Shown piece after piece: positions 36,722 through 48,829 of a DNA stretch of 64,000 nucleotides. Every line of letters starts with the position of its first letter. Within the stretch, counting starts at the first letter, position 1. This DNA is from Geosiphon pyriformis (Eukaryota; Glomeromycota; Glomeromycetes; Archaeosporales; Geosiphonaceae): contig JAAOMT010000294.1 of NCBI GenBank assembly GCA_016748015.1, forward strand, positions 85,710 through 149,709. Direction: 5' to 3'. The translations under genes and the position numbers were made by a program. Under the pieces are notes generated by a model. It was not told the origin of the DNA. It saw only the letters and a list, made by a program, of their open reading frames with translations, and did no database searches.

Positions 36722-38290
36722 AAAAACTTCTTTCTTTCTTTCATCTAAATTCTCCAAAAAACAATTTTTCAAAAAAGAAATTTTTGTTTTTTTTATTTCT
36801 CTTATTTTATTACTTTCAATATTTCTTAAGTTAATAATCCTTTTGTGGTAGATCTGGAGACTGCTTTGAATTGCAGTATGTCTAAGAATAAGACTCCAAA
36901 AAGTTTTTTTCATGGTTCTGTTGGTGGCACTTTTTCTTAAAAGAAAAAGGTTTCTGTTGGCAATATAAAGCACTTTAGTAATGAAAGAGATATTTTTCTT
37001 ATCAAATCTGGTGTTAATGATGGCATATACTCAGATATGAACAGTGAGTTTAGTGACAATGAGCTCAGTGGTACTGCAATGAGTTCAAGTAGTGGTTCTT
37101 TTCTCAGTTTAGCTGTAATAACTCCCAAAGCTAAAAGAGTTAGTAGTGATTTGGTCAGTGGTTCCTCTATTGGCACTATAAATTTTGAAATAGATGAGAA
37201 TATGGTTCATTTTTCTCTTCCTCTTAATATCTCTCTTAACAAAAAGTGGGTCAATTCCAAAGTGGTAAAAACTCAAGTTGAAGTGCCCATTAAGAAATTC
37301 TTTGCTTTGGATATTAATCTCTTAGCTGTAGAAAAAAAATTAGTAATGACAAAGACTTAATTTGTTAGAAAAATTTTTTCATTAGTTAATGGTTTTGGGA
37401 AGGCAACTATTTTCTCAAAATTTGAAGAGATCATTAGATCTACTTTCACATCAAAGAACAGCATGGAGAAAGCTGCATTATTGGTCAAGAAAAAAGGATC
37501 ATCATAAACACTAATCTTAAAAGACAAGGAATTTGTTTAGATCGGGCTGTGGTCATTAAAAAAATTTCTATGGACACACCTAAGAATATAATCGTCACTG
37601 CACTAGCTGAATTTGGTAAAATTAAGTCAATCAAAATTCAACTTATTGGATTATGGCAAAAAGCTGTGGTAAAATTTGCTGAATTAGATCAGGCTAAACA
37701 ATAAGCTGCTAAATTGTCCTTCTTGATTGGTAAAAATTCAGTGTGTGTGGCCATGGCTGTGGGTGATCATGAGACTTGGACATCAAGAGATAAGTTCAGA
37801 GCATTGTTGTTTACTCTGCCAGTAGGAACAACTGCTTATAATTTGGGCACTCTTTTGGATGGGACTAGTAGAAAAACCTGTATCATTAACCACTCAATAA
37901 ATTCTGACAACTGAGTACACTGTGCTGTGGTTGGTTTCAAATTTGAGGAGGATTTAGAGTTTGCTAATCACACTGAGCCAATATTTGGTGGTGTTAAATT
38001 ATCTTGGAATAGATTGAGCTTGGTTTACTGTGAAAAGTGTAGGAATTTTGGCCATTCTGCTCTAGAGTGTGATACACCAACTCCACCCATCTCTAAGCTC
38101 TTAAGACTTGTTAGAAGAGTCTTTTCAGAAGACTATTATTTCTAGCTGGCAAAATTGTAGCTAAAAAGAGTGTTCCTATTTTTAAATCTGCTGTCTTTGG
38201 TGGCAAATCTTGGGTGCTGTTACTGAAGATTTTTGGTCTCTTTTCTTGAATGTTGTTAATGTTGATTTGCTGTGAATTCACATTTTCAGG
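36722..38290 (+). mobile_element. LINE copy A, 5' part with ORF1 only
   Basis: The leader (CTTTCTTTCTTTCATC) and ORF1 match the start of LINE copy B at 42073. ORF1 fragments include the shared KFFALDINLLAVE / KSFALDIDLVAI block and FVRKIFSLVNGFGKATIFSK. A zinc knuckle CEKCRNFGHSALEC (C-x2-C-x4-H-x4-C, about 38029-38070) follows. Stops occur at about 36940, 37358, 37705 and 37912. Sequence similarity stops near 38290, before ORF2. Losing the 3' end is unlike normal LINE 5' truncation, so a later deletion or recombination is likely. Confidence 0.75.
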
Positions 38291-38349
38291 AAGTAGTTGG
38301 ACCTCCAGTAACTGAATTTATCTTCAAATTATCTCTTATAATTTAAACT

Positions 38350-39170
38350 GCTGGGCTTATAAATAGAATGGCCAATTCTATGCCAATTACTTTATGTAAT
38401 TACATTGTAGTAAATGTCAATTCTTTCCCAGGAATTGCTTGTCTGGAAGCTCACTAAAAATGTGTAGTTACTTTGCTGTAAAAGTCAACTCTTCTACAGG
38501 AATCTCATCTATAGGCTACTCTAATAATTATAATAAGAAAAAAAAATAAAAATAAAAGAAATATAAAAGAAATAAAATTCTAACAAGAGAAATGTTTTTT
38601 ATCCAGGTCTAGAGTCACTAACAGTTTATTGAAATTGGTAGCTAATCAATTTCAAAATGTTAGTTGTTAAGAGAATTTCAAGTGTAATAATTTTTAAGGA
38701 TTTGTTTTTGAATATTTAATTTTTATTTAAGATATGTAAAAAAAAGTGATTTGTTTTAATTAAGATATCTAAAGTAAGATACTATGGTAAGATATGGGAA
38801 GATTATTTTCTTGAAGAGAAAAGCTTTTCTTTTATACAACTTGTTGTAGTACTAGTCTTTAAACTTGCACTTTTCTCTTTTCTACAATTTGGGTGAACTA
38901 AAGATATATTTCGACAAATTACAAGTTATTTTACTGAATTTATTAATTATTTCGGCCAATTTCCATTAATTTTGGCGAATTTTGACTATGTTAAATGGTT
39001 CAGAGTATTGTGTAATTTAATTATCTTAATTTCTAGAGTACAAATTGAATTATTGATTGAGTAATGATATTTGATAATTTGATTAAATAATAAATGATAA
39101 TCGAAATAATAATAATATATGCTAATTAATAATAAAAATTATAAGGGTAATTTCATGCTAATTACTAGCT
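38350..39170 (+). repeat. Dispersed repeat R2, best preserved copy
   Basis: It aligns with 2997-3830 and, reversed, with 57030-57560, and retains more G and C than either. It begins near GCTTATAAATAGAATGGCC and ends near AATAATATATGCTAATTAAT. No coding frame is seen. It could be a solo LTR, but clear TG/CA ends are not evident. Confidence 0.65.
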
Positions 39171-39557
39171 AAAATTCTACTGGTAATAGTACTTATATGA
39201 AACAATAAAGACAAAGAAAAAAAAATAAATAAATTACAAATCACTATTTCTACAAAAAAACTAACAAGCAGTTGAAGTATTTATACTTAATACTAATGCT
39301 AAAAAAACACTTACTCTATATATTACTTAAGTGCATAGATTGCAAAAAAAAACTTTTGTTCATTGAAGTTTGCATATTACTTAAAGAGAAATATAAAACA
39401 CACATATTACTATTGCAATGCATATTACTAAAAACAATTTGAATGACCAAAAAAACAAAGTAAATGAGATAATAAACCATATTTTGCTTGTAAAAAAATC
39501 TTATTTGATGAAAAAATGTCAAATAACATCTTTGGTCATAGAAAAATATATAATTAG
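39171..39557. other. A+T-rich spacer with short repeat block
   Basis: About 39400-39540 resembles 1700-1865 (shared block around TTTGCTTGTAAAAAAATCTT versus TTTGTTTGTAAGAAAATTTT). No gene is seen. Confidence 0.45.
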
Positions 39558-40452
39558 GGTTCCAATTGAACCAAACTGAATTAAACTTTGGATGTTATTC
39601 AAGTTTGGTTTAAATTACAAACCAAACTTAAACTGAATCAATTTTTCAAAGTAAGTTTAGTTTAAATTTGGTATTAAATCTTTTTAACAAGTCTGAATTT
39701 GGTTCAAATTTGATTCAAAGTTTACAAACTTGTTTAAGTTTGATGAAATTAAAAAATATATAACTTATACTACTTGTTTATTAATCATTATTTTGTTTAA
39801 TTACTATAATTAGTTAAAAAAATATATAAAATTATACATATATAAAAACTCTACTTTTTAACTTACCAAAATAAATTTATTGTTGGTATTATCCAATGTT
39901 ATTAAAGATTTAAAATTCGAAATAATAGAATTTAATAACCCAAATAATCCAAATATTAATATATTTAGTAAACATAGTTTTTAAAATAAAGTATAAGACT
40001 ATTTTAATAAGTTTGAATAAATAAATAATAAAAAAACAGCTAAATATACAGTCTCAAAATATGTACATAAACCATTTTTTTATAAAACTATGGGCATTAC
40101 TAAACTCTTATGATATTATTTAGAGATTTCTTATTAAACAGTATATATTACAATAAAAAAATATTATAAAAAAAGACAAAATATTTAGAAAAATTGCAAA
40201 TTAATTAAAAAAATGGTTTAATAGATGAGATTGTTATTTTTTTTTATAATTTTTGGCCAATTTAATTAGAAAACTGCTTTAGCTTTCTGTAGTAACTGCT
40301 ATTGATATTAATAATAAAAAACTTTATAACATGATTACTATTTGGCTTATTAATTACCAGTAACTACTTCTTATAATAAAAGATTATAAATTAATTAAAA
40401 TATTTTAATATTTAAACTCTACTTTTTAATTTGTTTATGCCAATACAATTAA
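39558..40452 (+). repeat. Repeat R3, tandem unit 1
   Basis: This unit starts CCAATTGAACCAAACTGAAT and ends with GCCAATACAATTAAAAATAG. It is followed at once by a second unit of similar length and sequence. The first 190 bp are packed with GAACCAAACTTAAAC-type motifs in both orientations. It aligns with 13800-14705 in reverse. Confidence 0.75.
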
Positions 40453-40457
40453 AAATA

Positions 40458-41345
40458 GATAAGATTCCAATTGAACCAAATTTAACTGAATTTTGGATGT
40501 TGTTTAAGTTTAGTTCAAATTACAAACTGAACTTAAACTAAACCAATTTTTCAAAATAAGTTTGGTTTAAATTTGACATTAAATTTTTTTGACAAGTCTG
40601 AATTTAGTTTAAAATTCACAAATTTGTTTAAGTTTAATAGAATTAAAAAAATATATAACTTGTATTATTTGTTCATTAATTATTACTTTGTTTAATTATT
40701 ATAATCTAAAGAGTTATATAAAATTATACATGTAAAACAACTCTATTTTTTAACTTACTAAAATGAATTTATTGTTAATATTATTCAATATTACAAAAAA
40801 TTCAAAATCTAAAATAGCAGAATTTGATAACTCAAATAATCTAAATATTAATATATTTGGTAAACATAGTTTTTAGAATAAAATATAGAACTATTTTAAT
40901 AAGTTTGAGTAGATAAAAAAAAAACAGCTAAATATATGGTCTTAAAATGTATACATAAATTATTTTCTTGTAGAATTACAGATATTACCAAACTCTTATA
41001 GTATTATTTAAAAATTTTTACTAGACAGTATATGTTACAATAAAAAAATATCATAAGAAAAGACAAAATATTCAAAAAAATTGTAAATTAATTGAAAAAA
41101 TGTTTTAACAGATAAGATTGCTATTTTTTTTTATAATTTTTGACCAATCTAACTAGAAAACTGTTTTAGTTTTTTATAGCAACTACTATTAACATTAATA
41201 ATAAAAAACTTTGTAACATGATTACTATTTGGCTTATTAACTATTAGTAACTACTTTTTATAGTAAAAGACCCTGAATTAATTATAATATTTTAATATTT
41301 AAACTCCACTTTTTAATTTGTTTGTGCCAATACAATTAAAAATAG
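40458..41345 (+). repeat. Repeat R3, tandem unit 2
   Basis: It is the head-to-tail partner of 39558-40452 and starts CCAATTGAACCAAATTTAAC. The two units differ mostly by transitions. Only one unit is present in the inverted copy at 13231-14705, so the duplication is local to this locus. It continues directly into the hAT relic. Confidence 0.75.
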
Positions 41346-42061
41346 AATCATAAAATTTTATGTTTTAAGTAGACAAAAATTAAAAATAAGTACTGCTTTT
41401 ATTATAAAATTTTTTTTTTCACTTATTTTTATAATGTAATAAACATACTTAAGTATTATCAAGTCCAAAATTTTTTTTACATTAAATCTCTAAATATTTT
41501 CTAATAATAAAGTTTTTGTTTCTATTACTGTTTATTATATCAATAATAATTAAAATTTTTAACAAACAATAATTAATTTTGGATTAATAAATAGACAACA
41601 TAATAAAATAAATATTCCAAATGAATTTTTTAAAATATTAAAAAATTATAGAATTACATCAAAAGTATGTACATATATTTTTGCATAAATTTAGATTAGT
41701 TAATAGCCAATAATGAGATTGGCATATTACATAGCATATTAGTATTATCTAAAACTTAAAGTTATTATAATGCTTATATTATTAAAAATTATATTTTTTC
41801 AATATTGGCTTAAGTTGGTTTTTATTATTGTTTTAGAGCTAAATTTTTGGCATTAACATTATTTAAGACTTGGAGTTATTATAATGCTTATATTATTAAA
41901 AACTGTATTTTTTTAATATTAGTTTAAATGGTTTTTATTATTGTCTTAAGCCAAATTTTTGCCAAAAAAGTTAAAAAAAAATTATATTCATCTTGAATTT
42001 ATCATTAATTTTATTAGCTATAATCTAATTTTTTTAATAGCTTCTTGTTATTATTTTTAAT
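41346..42061 (+). pseudogene. hAT transposase relic, upstream part
   Basis: The segment aligns in reverse with about 13080-13800 and is continuous with 48830-50283 if the LINE is removed. Frames are broken by many stops. Assignment as hAT rests on the downstream part. Confidence 0.55.
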
Positions 42062-42072
42062 AATGCTGCAAA
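42062..42072 (+). repeat. LINE B target-site duplication, left copy
   Basis: AATGCTGCAAA here is repeated at 48819-48829. The uninterrupted site in the inverted hAT copy near 13080 shows the sequence only once (AATACTGTAAA on the minus strand). Confidence 0.8.
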
Positions 42073-42139
42073 AAAATTTCTTTCTCTCTTTCATCCAAAA
42101 TTCCCAAAAAAAAGTCAAAAGTTTTTTCGAAAGAAGTTT

Positions 42140-43776
42140 TTACCATTCAGTATGATAAATCAAAACCATTCTTTGATTACGAGGCCACTGTTGGCTCTGT
42201 TATTGCTGTTATGAAGAAGACTATTAAAGTTTCTGGTTCTGAGAGTGGTTTTAAGATGGTTGTGTCAAGGAAGAAAAGGAAGGGAGGTGTATTGGCAGAG
42301 AGTATTGATAATAGAGGGGTTGTTGCTGAGGCTCCTAGTGCTTGTTCATGAGGTTCTGAAACAGGTGACACTACTGAGTCTGAGAGTATTGACATGGAGA
42401 AAGAGTGCTTGGTTGAAGAAACCAGTGTTAACTATGGTGAAAATAGTGTTTTTGTGGAAGGAGATCCTAATCAAATGCCAAAGAGTTTGCGTGTAAAGAC
42501 CAAAAAGATGTTAGGGAAGCCTCTGAGTGTGATTGATTATGATACTGTCAATACAGATGATAACATGTTAGACAATTTTTTTCTCCTCCCGCCCCCTCTA
42601 CCTATCAAACTGACCATTCAAGTGCCTGTTTGCAAATCTTTTGCTTTAGATATTGATCTTGTGGCCATCACTGAGAAGTCCTCTCAGGAAAAATTGAGTT
42701 TTATCAGGAAAATTTTTTCAAGTGTGAATGGTTTTGGGAGGGCTTCTACTCTCTTAAAATTTGGTGGAATTATTTGTGTGACTTTCACTTCAGAAAAGGC
42801 AATGATGGCTGTTGGGAAGTTGGCAAATGATCATGGTATTGTGGTAAACACTAATCTCAAGCATCTTGTAAACAGCTGTATGAATTAGGCAATTGTGATA
42901 AAAAAAATTCCTATGGAAACTTCTGTGGAGGCTGTGTGTGCTGCCGTGTTCGAGTTTGGATTGATTAAGTCAATCAAAATACAACTGGTGAGTCTGTAGC
43001 AAAAAGCAATCATCAAATTAGAAGATCAGAATCAGGCTAATCTCTTGACATCCAAATGGTCTATTCTCATTAGAAAGGATGCAGTATATGTGGCCAGGGC
43101 TGATGTTGACAAACAGACATGGGATTCCAGGAACAAATTCAGGACACTGTTATACACTTTTCTTATAGGGACAAATACTCATGACCTTTGGGATTTCATT
43201 GGTTTGATTAGTGAGAAAACATGTGTCATTGATCATAATCCTGTTAGTTATGCTTGTGCTCACTGTGCTACTGTTTGCTTTAGGTCTGAATCTGATCTGG
43301 TTAGTGTGATGGCTGCAATCCCAGTTATAAAAGGGATTGGCCTTCGCTGGTCCCATTTCTTTTTGGCACTGTGCTCGGTCTGCAGTCTTTCTGGTCATAC
43401 ATCTCTCAATTGTGTTTTAGTTAAAGTTGGTTCAACCCTGAGGGGCAGAAAGACACCTCTTTCTGCTCAGGATCAGGTCAGGTTGGTGACTATCTATGCT
43501 TGGAAATTTGCATCCATTTTTCGTCCATTGGTCTTCAGTGGTAAGACTTGGACATCAGTTGTTGGTGCTCCTCTGGTGTGCAATTCTTATGGTACTGGTT
43601 CACTTCTTGGTTCTAACAATGTTAGTAAACCTCTCCCTTCTGCTGCAGATGATTTGGAAAAACATTTGGTTTGCATTGAAAGCAGTCTTGTCAGCCTCAT
43701 AGGACAAATTGGTGAGTTGGCTAAGAAGTTGAAATCATTCATGCCAGCAGTTTTCCAGCCTAGTCCTGGATATTAG
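42140..43776 (+). pseudogene. LINE B ORF1 (nucleic-acid-binding Gag-like)
   Basis: The reading frame contains basic segments (SRKKRKGG, RVKTKKM), a conserved central region (KSFALDIDLVAI, IRKIFSSVNGFGRAS) and an RRM-like IVIKKIPMETSVEAV stretch. It ends with the zinc knuckle CSVCSLSGHTSLNC at about 43377-43418, then a Leu/Ser-rich tail. Stops at 42348, about 42886 and about 42997 break it. LINE ORF1 proteins coat the RNA. A further frame (43780-44010) may be the end of ORF1. Confidence 0.75.
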
Positions 43777-44006
43777 CTGTTGGTGACCCCCCTATCACAG
43801 AATCAAGGGGAGAATATAGTGATAGAAGTGGGTTTGGGTGATGCCACTAGTAACAAGACTGCTGCTGTTCTGGGTTCAACTGCCTTACTTGAGGTTGTAA
43901 AATTAAAAAACATGTTAAAAGATCTCTCTGCTTCAGTCATGTGTCTATCAGCACACTTGGATGGTTTGGCTTTGGCAGGTGGTGCTCTTCCTCTATCTCT
44001 TTCTCA

Positions 44007-47000
44007 ATGAATGGTCTGGTATGGAAAATTGCCACGTGTAATGCTCGTGGGTTGAACAATCCTGCAAAGCAAAATGATGTCATTTGTTGGCACAAGGATA
44101 TGAACAATTTGGTTTCTATTTTTATGGAGTCGAAGCTTAAAAAGAAAGTTTGCCCATGGCTGGCTGACAAATTTGATGGTATTTGGATTTTTACTTCTGG
44201 TCTGAATGCTGGTTCTTTGGATACTGGAGTGTTAATTATCGTGAATTTTTCTTTAGCTAAACACATCTGCAAGGTCTTTGAGGTGCCTGGTCAGCTCCTA
44301 TCCATCAAGTTACTTTTTAAAAACAAACTTTCAGTGTCTATTTTGGGGCTCTATGCAGGTGCTTCATTGGTAGTTTGGTCTTTTCAGGCTTGTAAAATCA
44401 ACTCTTTCATTGTTAAAGCTGTTAATAAGTCTTTTTTTGTTATTCTTGGTGGTGATTTTAATGAGGATGGTTCTCACAAATGTGCCAGTTTCAAAAAATG
44501 TTTTGATTTGGGTTTGATTAACTCTCTGAGGGGGAGCTCTTTTGTGAAGTCACCTACTTGGTACAATTCTCGTGGTATCACTAAGACAATTGACTACGTG
44601 TTTGTTTCTTCTAATTTGGTTGATGTGGTGGTGAATCATGGTGTAGATGGCATTGGGGACTATTTTAACACTGATCACAAGGCTGTTTATGTTTCTGTGG
44701 AACTGGGTGGCCTGCTTGATATCCAGTTGAACTCACTGTGCAAACAAGCAAATAGAGATTGTTGAAAGTATGATATCAAAAATGCCAGTAAAATTAAGTG
44801 GTCAGAATTCAGGAATGCTACGGCTGCTAATGCTGTTATGTTCTCAGATGAGTTTGTTGCAGCTAAGCGGTTTTCTGATCTGAATGCGATGTGGGACATT
44901 ATTCGTAAGATTATGGTTCTTTTGGCTGGTGGAACATTCAAAAAAAAATGGTTTAAGAGTTTCGATTGTGTTTTTAATAAGATGTCTTCCCGGTTTCATA
45001 AATTGGAGCTACTTGTGTCTAAACTAGTAAAGGTTTCTTAGTTGGTTTCTGGTGGGAATTTTGCCTCGTTGTTGAATACTTGGAACAGACTTGATTCTGT
45101 AAGCGCTTTGCCAGTGAATTTTCTGTTTCTTTTTGGTGCCAGTTTTGATGCGATCTGTTTTGGGCTGGCTAAGGCAAAAAAGTCTTACCACTCTTCTAAG
45201 TTGTTGGAATCTAAGCATATGGAAGAATCTCATATAAGACAGGCTATTGAGAGGAGAATAGAGAGTTTTGAGATGAATAAGGGTCATACCATTAGAAGTG
45301 TTTTGGAGCATCCTTTTCGTAAAATGGTGTTGGATTATTTGGTGGACAGTAGAGAATTGGTCTTGGAGCCTGAGTTGGTTAAATCTAAGGTGGATGGAAT
45401 CATGGAGGGTTGGACTAGAAAACGTGTGATGGCTTCTAATATTTCTGGTGATTGGGCAAGGCAATTTTGGTCTTTGGATTATGTCTTTGATGACACCTTC
45501 TCTGATGTGATGCATTCAATCGGTTTTGATAAGATGTTTGGTGTTGTTTCAGATTTGTCTGATGGGAAAGCAGCTGGTTTTTCTGGTATTACTAATGAAC
45601 TTTGAAAACACTATGACAAGTCAGTTTTGGATATGCTTTTGGTGCTCTTAAATTTTTGTTTGGATTGTAAGTTGGTGCCTGGATCTTGGAGAGAAGCCTG
45701 GGTCTCAATGATTCCTAAACCTTATGAGTGGGAGGGAGTTCTTACAAATACCCATCCCATTGCTTTGATTGAAACAGCTCACAAAGTCCTTTCCAAGATT
45801 TTTTCAGATCGGATATCTCTGGCTTATAGCACTTTTGATGTACTCTGTGGGGACAATTTCTCTGTTCTGAAAGGTACGTCTACTCAATCGCCTATCTTCA
45901 CTATTGGTTTGGTGATCAAAGATGCTTTGGAAAAGAACCGAGAGCTGTGGCTGGTTTTACAGGATATGTGCAAAGCTTATAATTCTGTTGGTTGGAAGCA
46001 TCTTAAGAGGAGTTTGGTCAGAATCAAAATGTGTGACAAATTTATCAGATTTTTTGGTAGCATTCATAATGGTTGCACTAACAGAGTGATAACAGATTTT
46101 GGTTTGACTGATGAATATCATGATTACAATGGATTGGATCAGGGGGAGGTTTTTTCATCACTTCTCTGGCACATATTTTATGACTCATTTTTATGTGAGG
46201 TTAAGAGACAGAAGAGCATTTGTGGTTACAGGTTGATTTTTCATTTCGTTTCTAAGATTGGCTGGGTGGAATCTCAAGCTGGGCTGATGTCGTTTCTGGT
46301 TGCTGGTGCTTTTGTTAATGATACTATCTGAATTGGTAGCAGCCAGGCTGCTACACAACACATCCTCAATGTTATTAGTGATTTTTTTCATTTGAATGAT
46401 ATTTCTATAAACAATGACAAGACTGTGGCCATTCTTATCAACTGTCAAGTCACTGCTCCTTATTTGACTATTAGTGGTTTGCCAATTTCCATTGCTAAAA
46501 GAGATGAACCTCATCATTATCTGGGGATTTTTTTATCTTTTGAAGGTTTTTCGAAGCCCAGCTTGGCTAAAAAGCATTCAGATGTTTGGTTTTTCATCAA
46601 TCACATTCTAAGAAAAGTTATTTCAGATAAACAGTTTGCTTATTTGGTGTCTTCAGTTCTCTTTCCTATTGTCAGCTATAGTAACTCAGTTTAGTTTTAT
46701 TCCCTTTAGTGTGTGTATTAAATGGGATGCTTTGATTCATAAGGGCCTGAAATCTAAATCTGGGCTGCCTTTGGACTTTCCCAATGATGTGCTTCCTTAT
46801 TCTTCCTTGTACAATTTAAAAACTTTTGAGCAGATTTAGGCTAAAAGCAAGTCGGCTTCTGTCATTGTTTTTGTGAATTTGGTTGGTGTTTTGGGTCATT
46901 TGTTTTCCCATAGATCTCACGATTTCCAGGTTCTCAACTGGCATCTTTGTCACCCTTTGTTGTTTCCTGTTCATGTTGGAATCAGCCCTTCAAACAACTT

Positions 47001-48696
47001 TTTGGCAAGTGTGGTTTGTATTTTTTCTGGGTGTGATTTGTCTTTGGGTGGCTCTCTGGCTAGTGCTTTTTGTTTTTGGAGCAGTACTCCTATGTTTCTA
47101 GTTCTCGGCAAGACAATTTTCTCCAAATGTGTCTTTTCTCTTAGGCATTATAGTATTGCTTTCATAAAACAGCTTTGTGACCAGAATGGTATTGTTTTTG
47201 ATTGGAAGACTTTCAAACATTGGAAAAGACTGGACCTCTGTGGCCCGGTCTCCTTTTGGTTTGATCTTTCTGTACATTTTCTTGGTGGTGTAGCTTTTTT
47301 TTCTGGTCATTCTCCTCATGAGAGTGTTTGTGGCTCTTCTGACATCTGTCAGTTTCTTGGTTTTGGTGCTATTTGTAATAATCTGTTGAATGTTGGTGCC
47401 ACTCGCCTCTCTGTATACACAGATAGATCTCTGAATAACTTGGATACTTTTGACATATTGGCTGGTGCTGTGGCTTTCTTTGAAGACATTGATTCAGGTC
47501 TGGGTGTGGGGGTTTCTGGTTTGGTTTCTTCTACTTTGGTGGAGTTACAGGCCATTGCTTTAGCTCTTGAGTGTGTTTCTTCTTTTCATTCGGTTGACTT
47601 GTTCTCAGACAGCCAGACGGCTATAGATGCTTATAGGTCGGAGTCTTTATCGGTTGGCCCTGATTTCAGGAATTGTTGTTGGATTGAGTGTTGTCACATT
47701 GCCAATGTCATTCATCGTAAAAATTTGGATGTTAATTGGATTAAGGTTAAGGACCATTCGGGAGTTTTAGGCAACAAGCGTGCTAATGCATTGGCTAAAA
47801 ATGCTGCCCTTTCTGTCTGACACCTGCCCCACTTGGTCAGTGAGAGGTTTTTAAAGGCTAGTATTGATACGGTTTCTGGTAATTCGAGGCATTTTGTTTG
47901 TGACGTATTTAGGTCAATTTATTGCATGCACTGGGAGGTTGGTTCTGGTTTCCGGGTTGTTCCTGGTTGTTTGCATGCTGATATTGACTGGTTGAGGTCT
48001 TCTCTGGTATGGCACCCGGATTTCCACATGGTGATTGGTTTTACTAGTATTCGGACAGCCAGCTTTCATACATATTTCATAAAAGTCTTTCATCATCATC
48101 TTTCTGTTGCTGTGTGAAAGCATCTGTATAATAAGGGTTATCCCAGTATAGTTTGTTTGTTCTGTAGTGAGATTGAAGTCTCAGACCATGTTTTTTCTTG
48201 CTCTTCTGATACTGGTAGTTATGCCGGTTTGTTGGACACTTATGCAGCTGCCTGGGAGGTGCGTTCTAGTCTGTCTCATTCTTCTTTGTGCATATCACAG
48301 TTGTTGTTGACTTGTATTTCAGATGTGACTGTCAGTATGGCTTTGTGTAAGGGCTTTGTTTTCAGCAATTGGTATTATAAGTCTGTTTCTGTTTATAAGA
48401 ATCCTAAGATGGCAATGGTTAATGTTGTGAATTTTGTATGTGAGTTTTGTCTTGCATTTCGTGATAATATCTGGCTGGTCCATGTAAAACACTGGGCCAT
48501 TATGGAGAAGAATAAGCTGATTCCACATAATGGTTCCATTCCTGTCGCTGTTTCTGGTTTTTCTATACAGCTTTTAGCTAAGGTGGTTAGGTTGTTGGGT
48601 GTTGTTAATGCACTTAGCATCAGTTTTAGGTATCATAAACATTGTTTGTTTTATGCAAGTGTTGGTGACATGGCTTCTGTTCATATAAGTATGTAG
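44007..48696 (+). pseudogene. LINE B ORF2 (endonuclease, RT, RNase H)
   Basis: The AP-endonuclease domain shows WKIATCNARGL, ESKL, FVILGGDFNEDG, TKTIDYVFVSSNL and TDHKAVYV. RT spans about 45600-46700 with FVNDT where FVDDT is expected. RNase H shows VYTDRSL (expected TDGS), VELQAIALALEC, FSDSQTA and KDHSGVLGNKRANALA. A C-x2-C...H...C finger (CLFCSEIEVSDHVFSC) and a conserved C-terminal domain follow. Premature stops occur at 44763, 45039, 45603, 46329, 46692, 46837, 47818 and 48115, and a frameshift lies near 46690-46720. The TGA at 46329 matches TGG (Trp) in copy C. The enzyme would nick target DNA and reverse transcribe LINE RNA in place. Confidence 0.9.
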
Positions 48697-48818
48697 TGTT
48701 GTTCTGACTAGTCTGAGTGTTTGGTCATGTATAACAAAGGCATGATTTACACCTAGTTTAGATTATTTGTATGATGTATAGCACTAAGTGGCATTTGGAC
48801 TTCACTCATTAAAAAAAA

Positions 48819-48829
48819 AATGCTGCAAA
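48819..48829 (+). repeat. LINE B target-site duplication, right copy
   Basis: AATGCTGCAAA follows the poly(A) run and matches 42062-42072. Confidence 0.8.

Larger units (their letters stand above)
42073..48818 (+). mobile_element. Full-length LINE retrotransposon, copy B
   Basis: A 6.7-kb non-LTR element holds a 5' leader, ORF1 with a zinc knuckle, ORF2 with AP-endonuclease, RT, RNase H, a CCHC-type finger and an unknown C-terminal domain, a 3' UTR and a poly(A) run. It is flanked by an 11-bp duplication. Domain order (APE, RT, RNase H) resembles fungal Tad-like or I-like LINEs; the clade is inferred. At least eight premature stops and one frameshift in ORF2 make it inactive. It is inserted into a hAT relic. 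It keeps much more G+C than the surrounding relic, so it is younger. Confidence 0.92.

Noticed and set aside
36719-37176. Minus-strand frames over LINE ORF1
   Set aside because: They overlap the conserved plus-strand ORF1 and have no independent similarity to copy B.
45024-45515. 163-codon minus-strand frame inside the LINE
   Set aside because: It is the shadow of ORF2 on the opposite strand; His/Ser/Leu-rich composition is typical of antisense reading.
44000-48700. Premature TGA codons in the LINE as evidence for a code in which TGA means Trp
   Set aside because: TAG and TAA also interrupt the frame, the host genes use TGG for Trp, and comparison of copies explains the TGA codons as decayed CGA or TGG.
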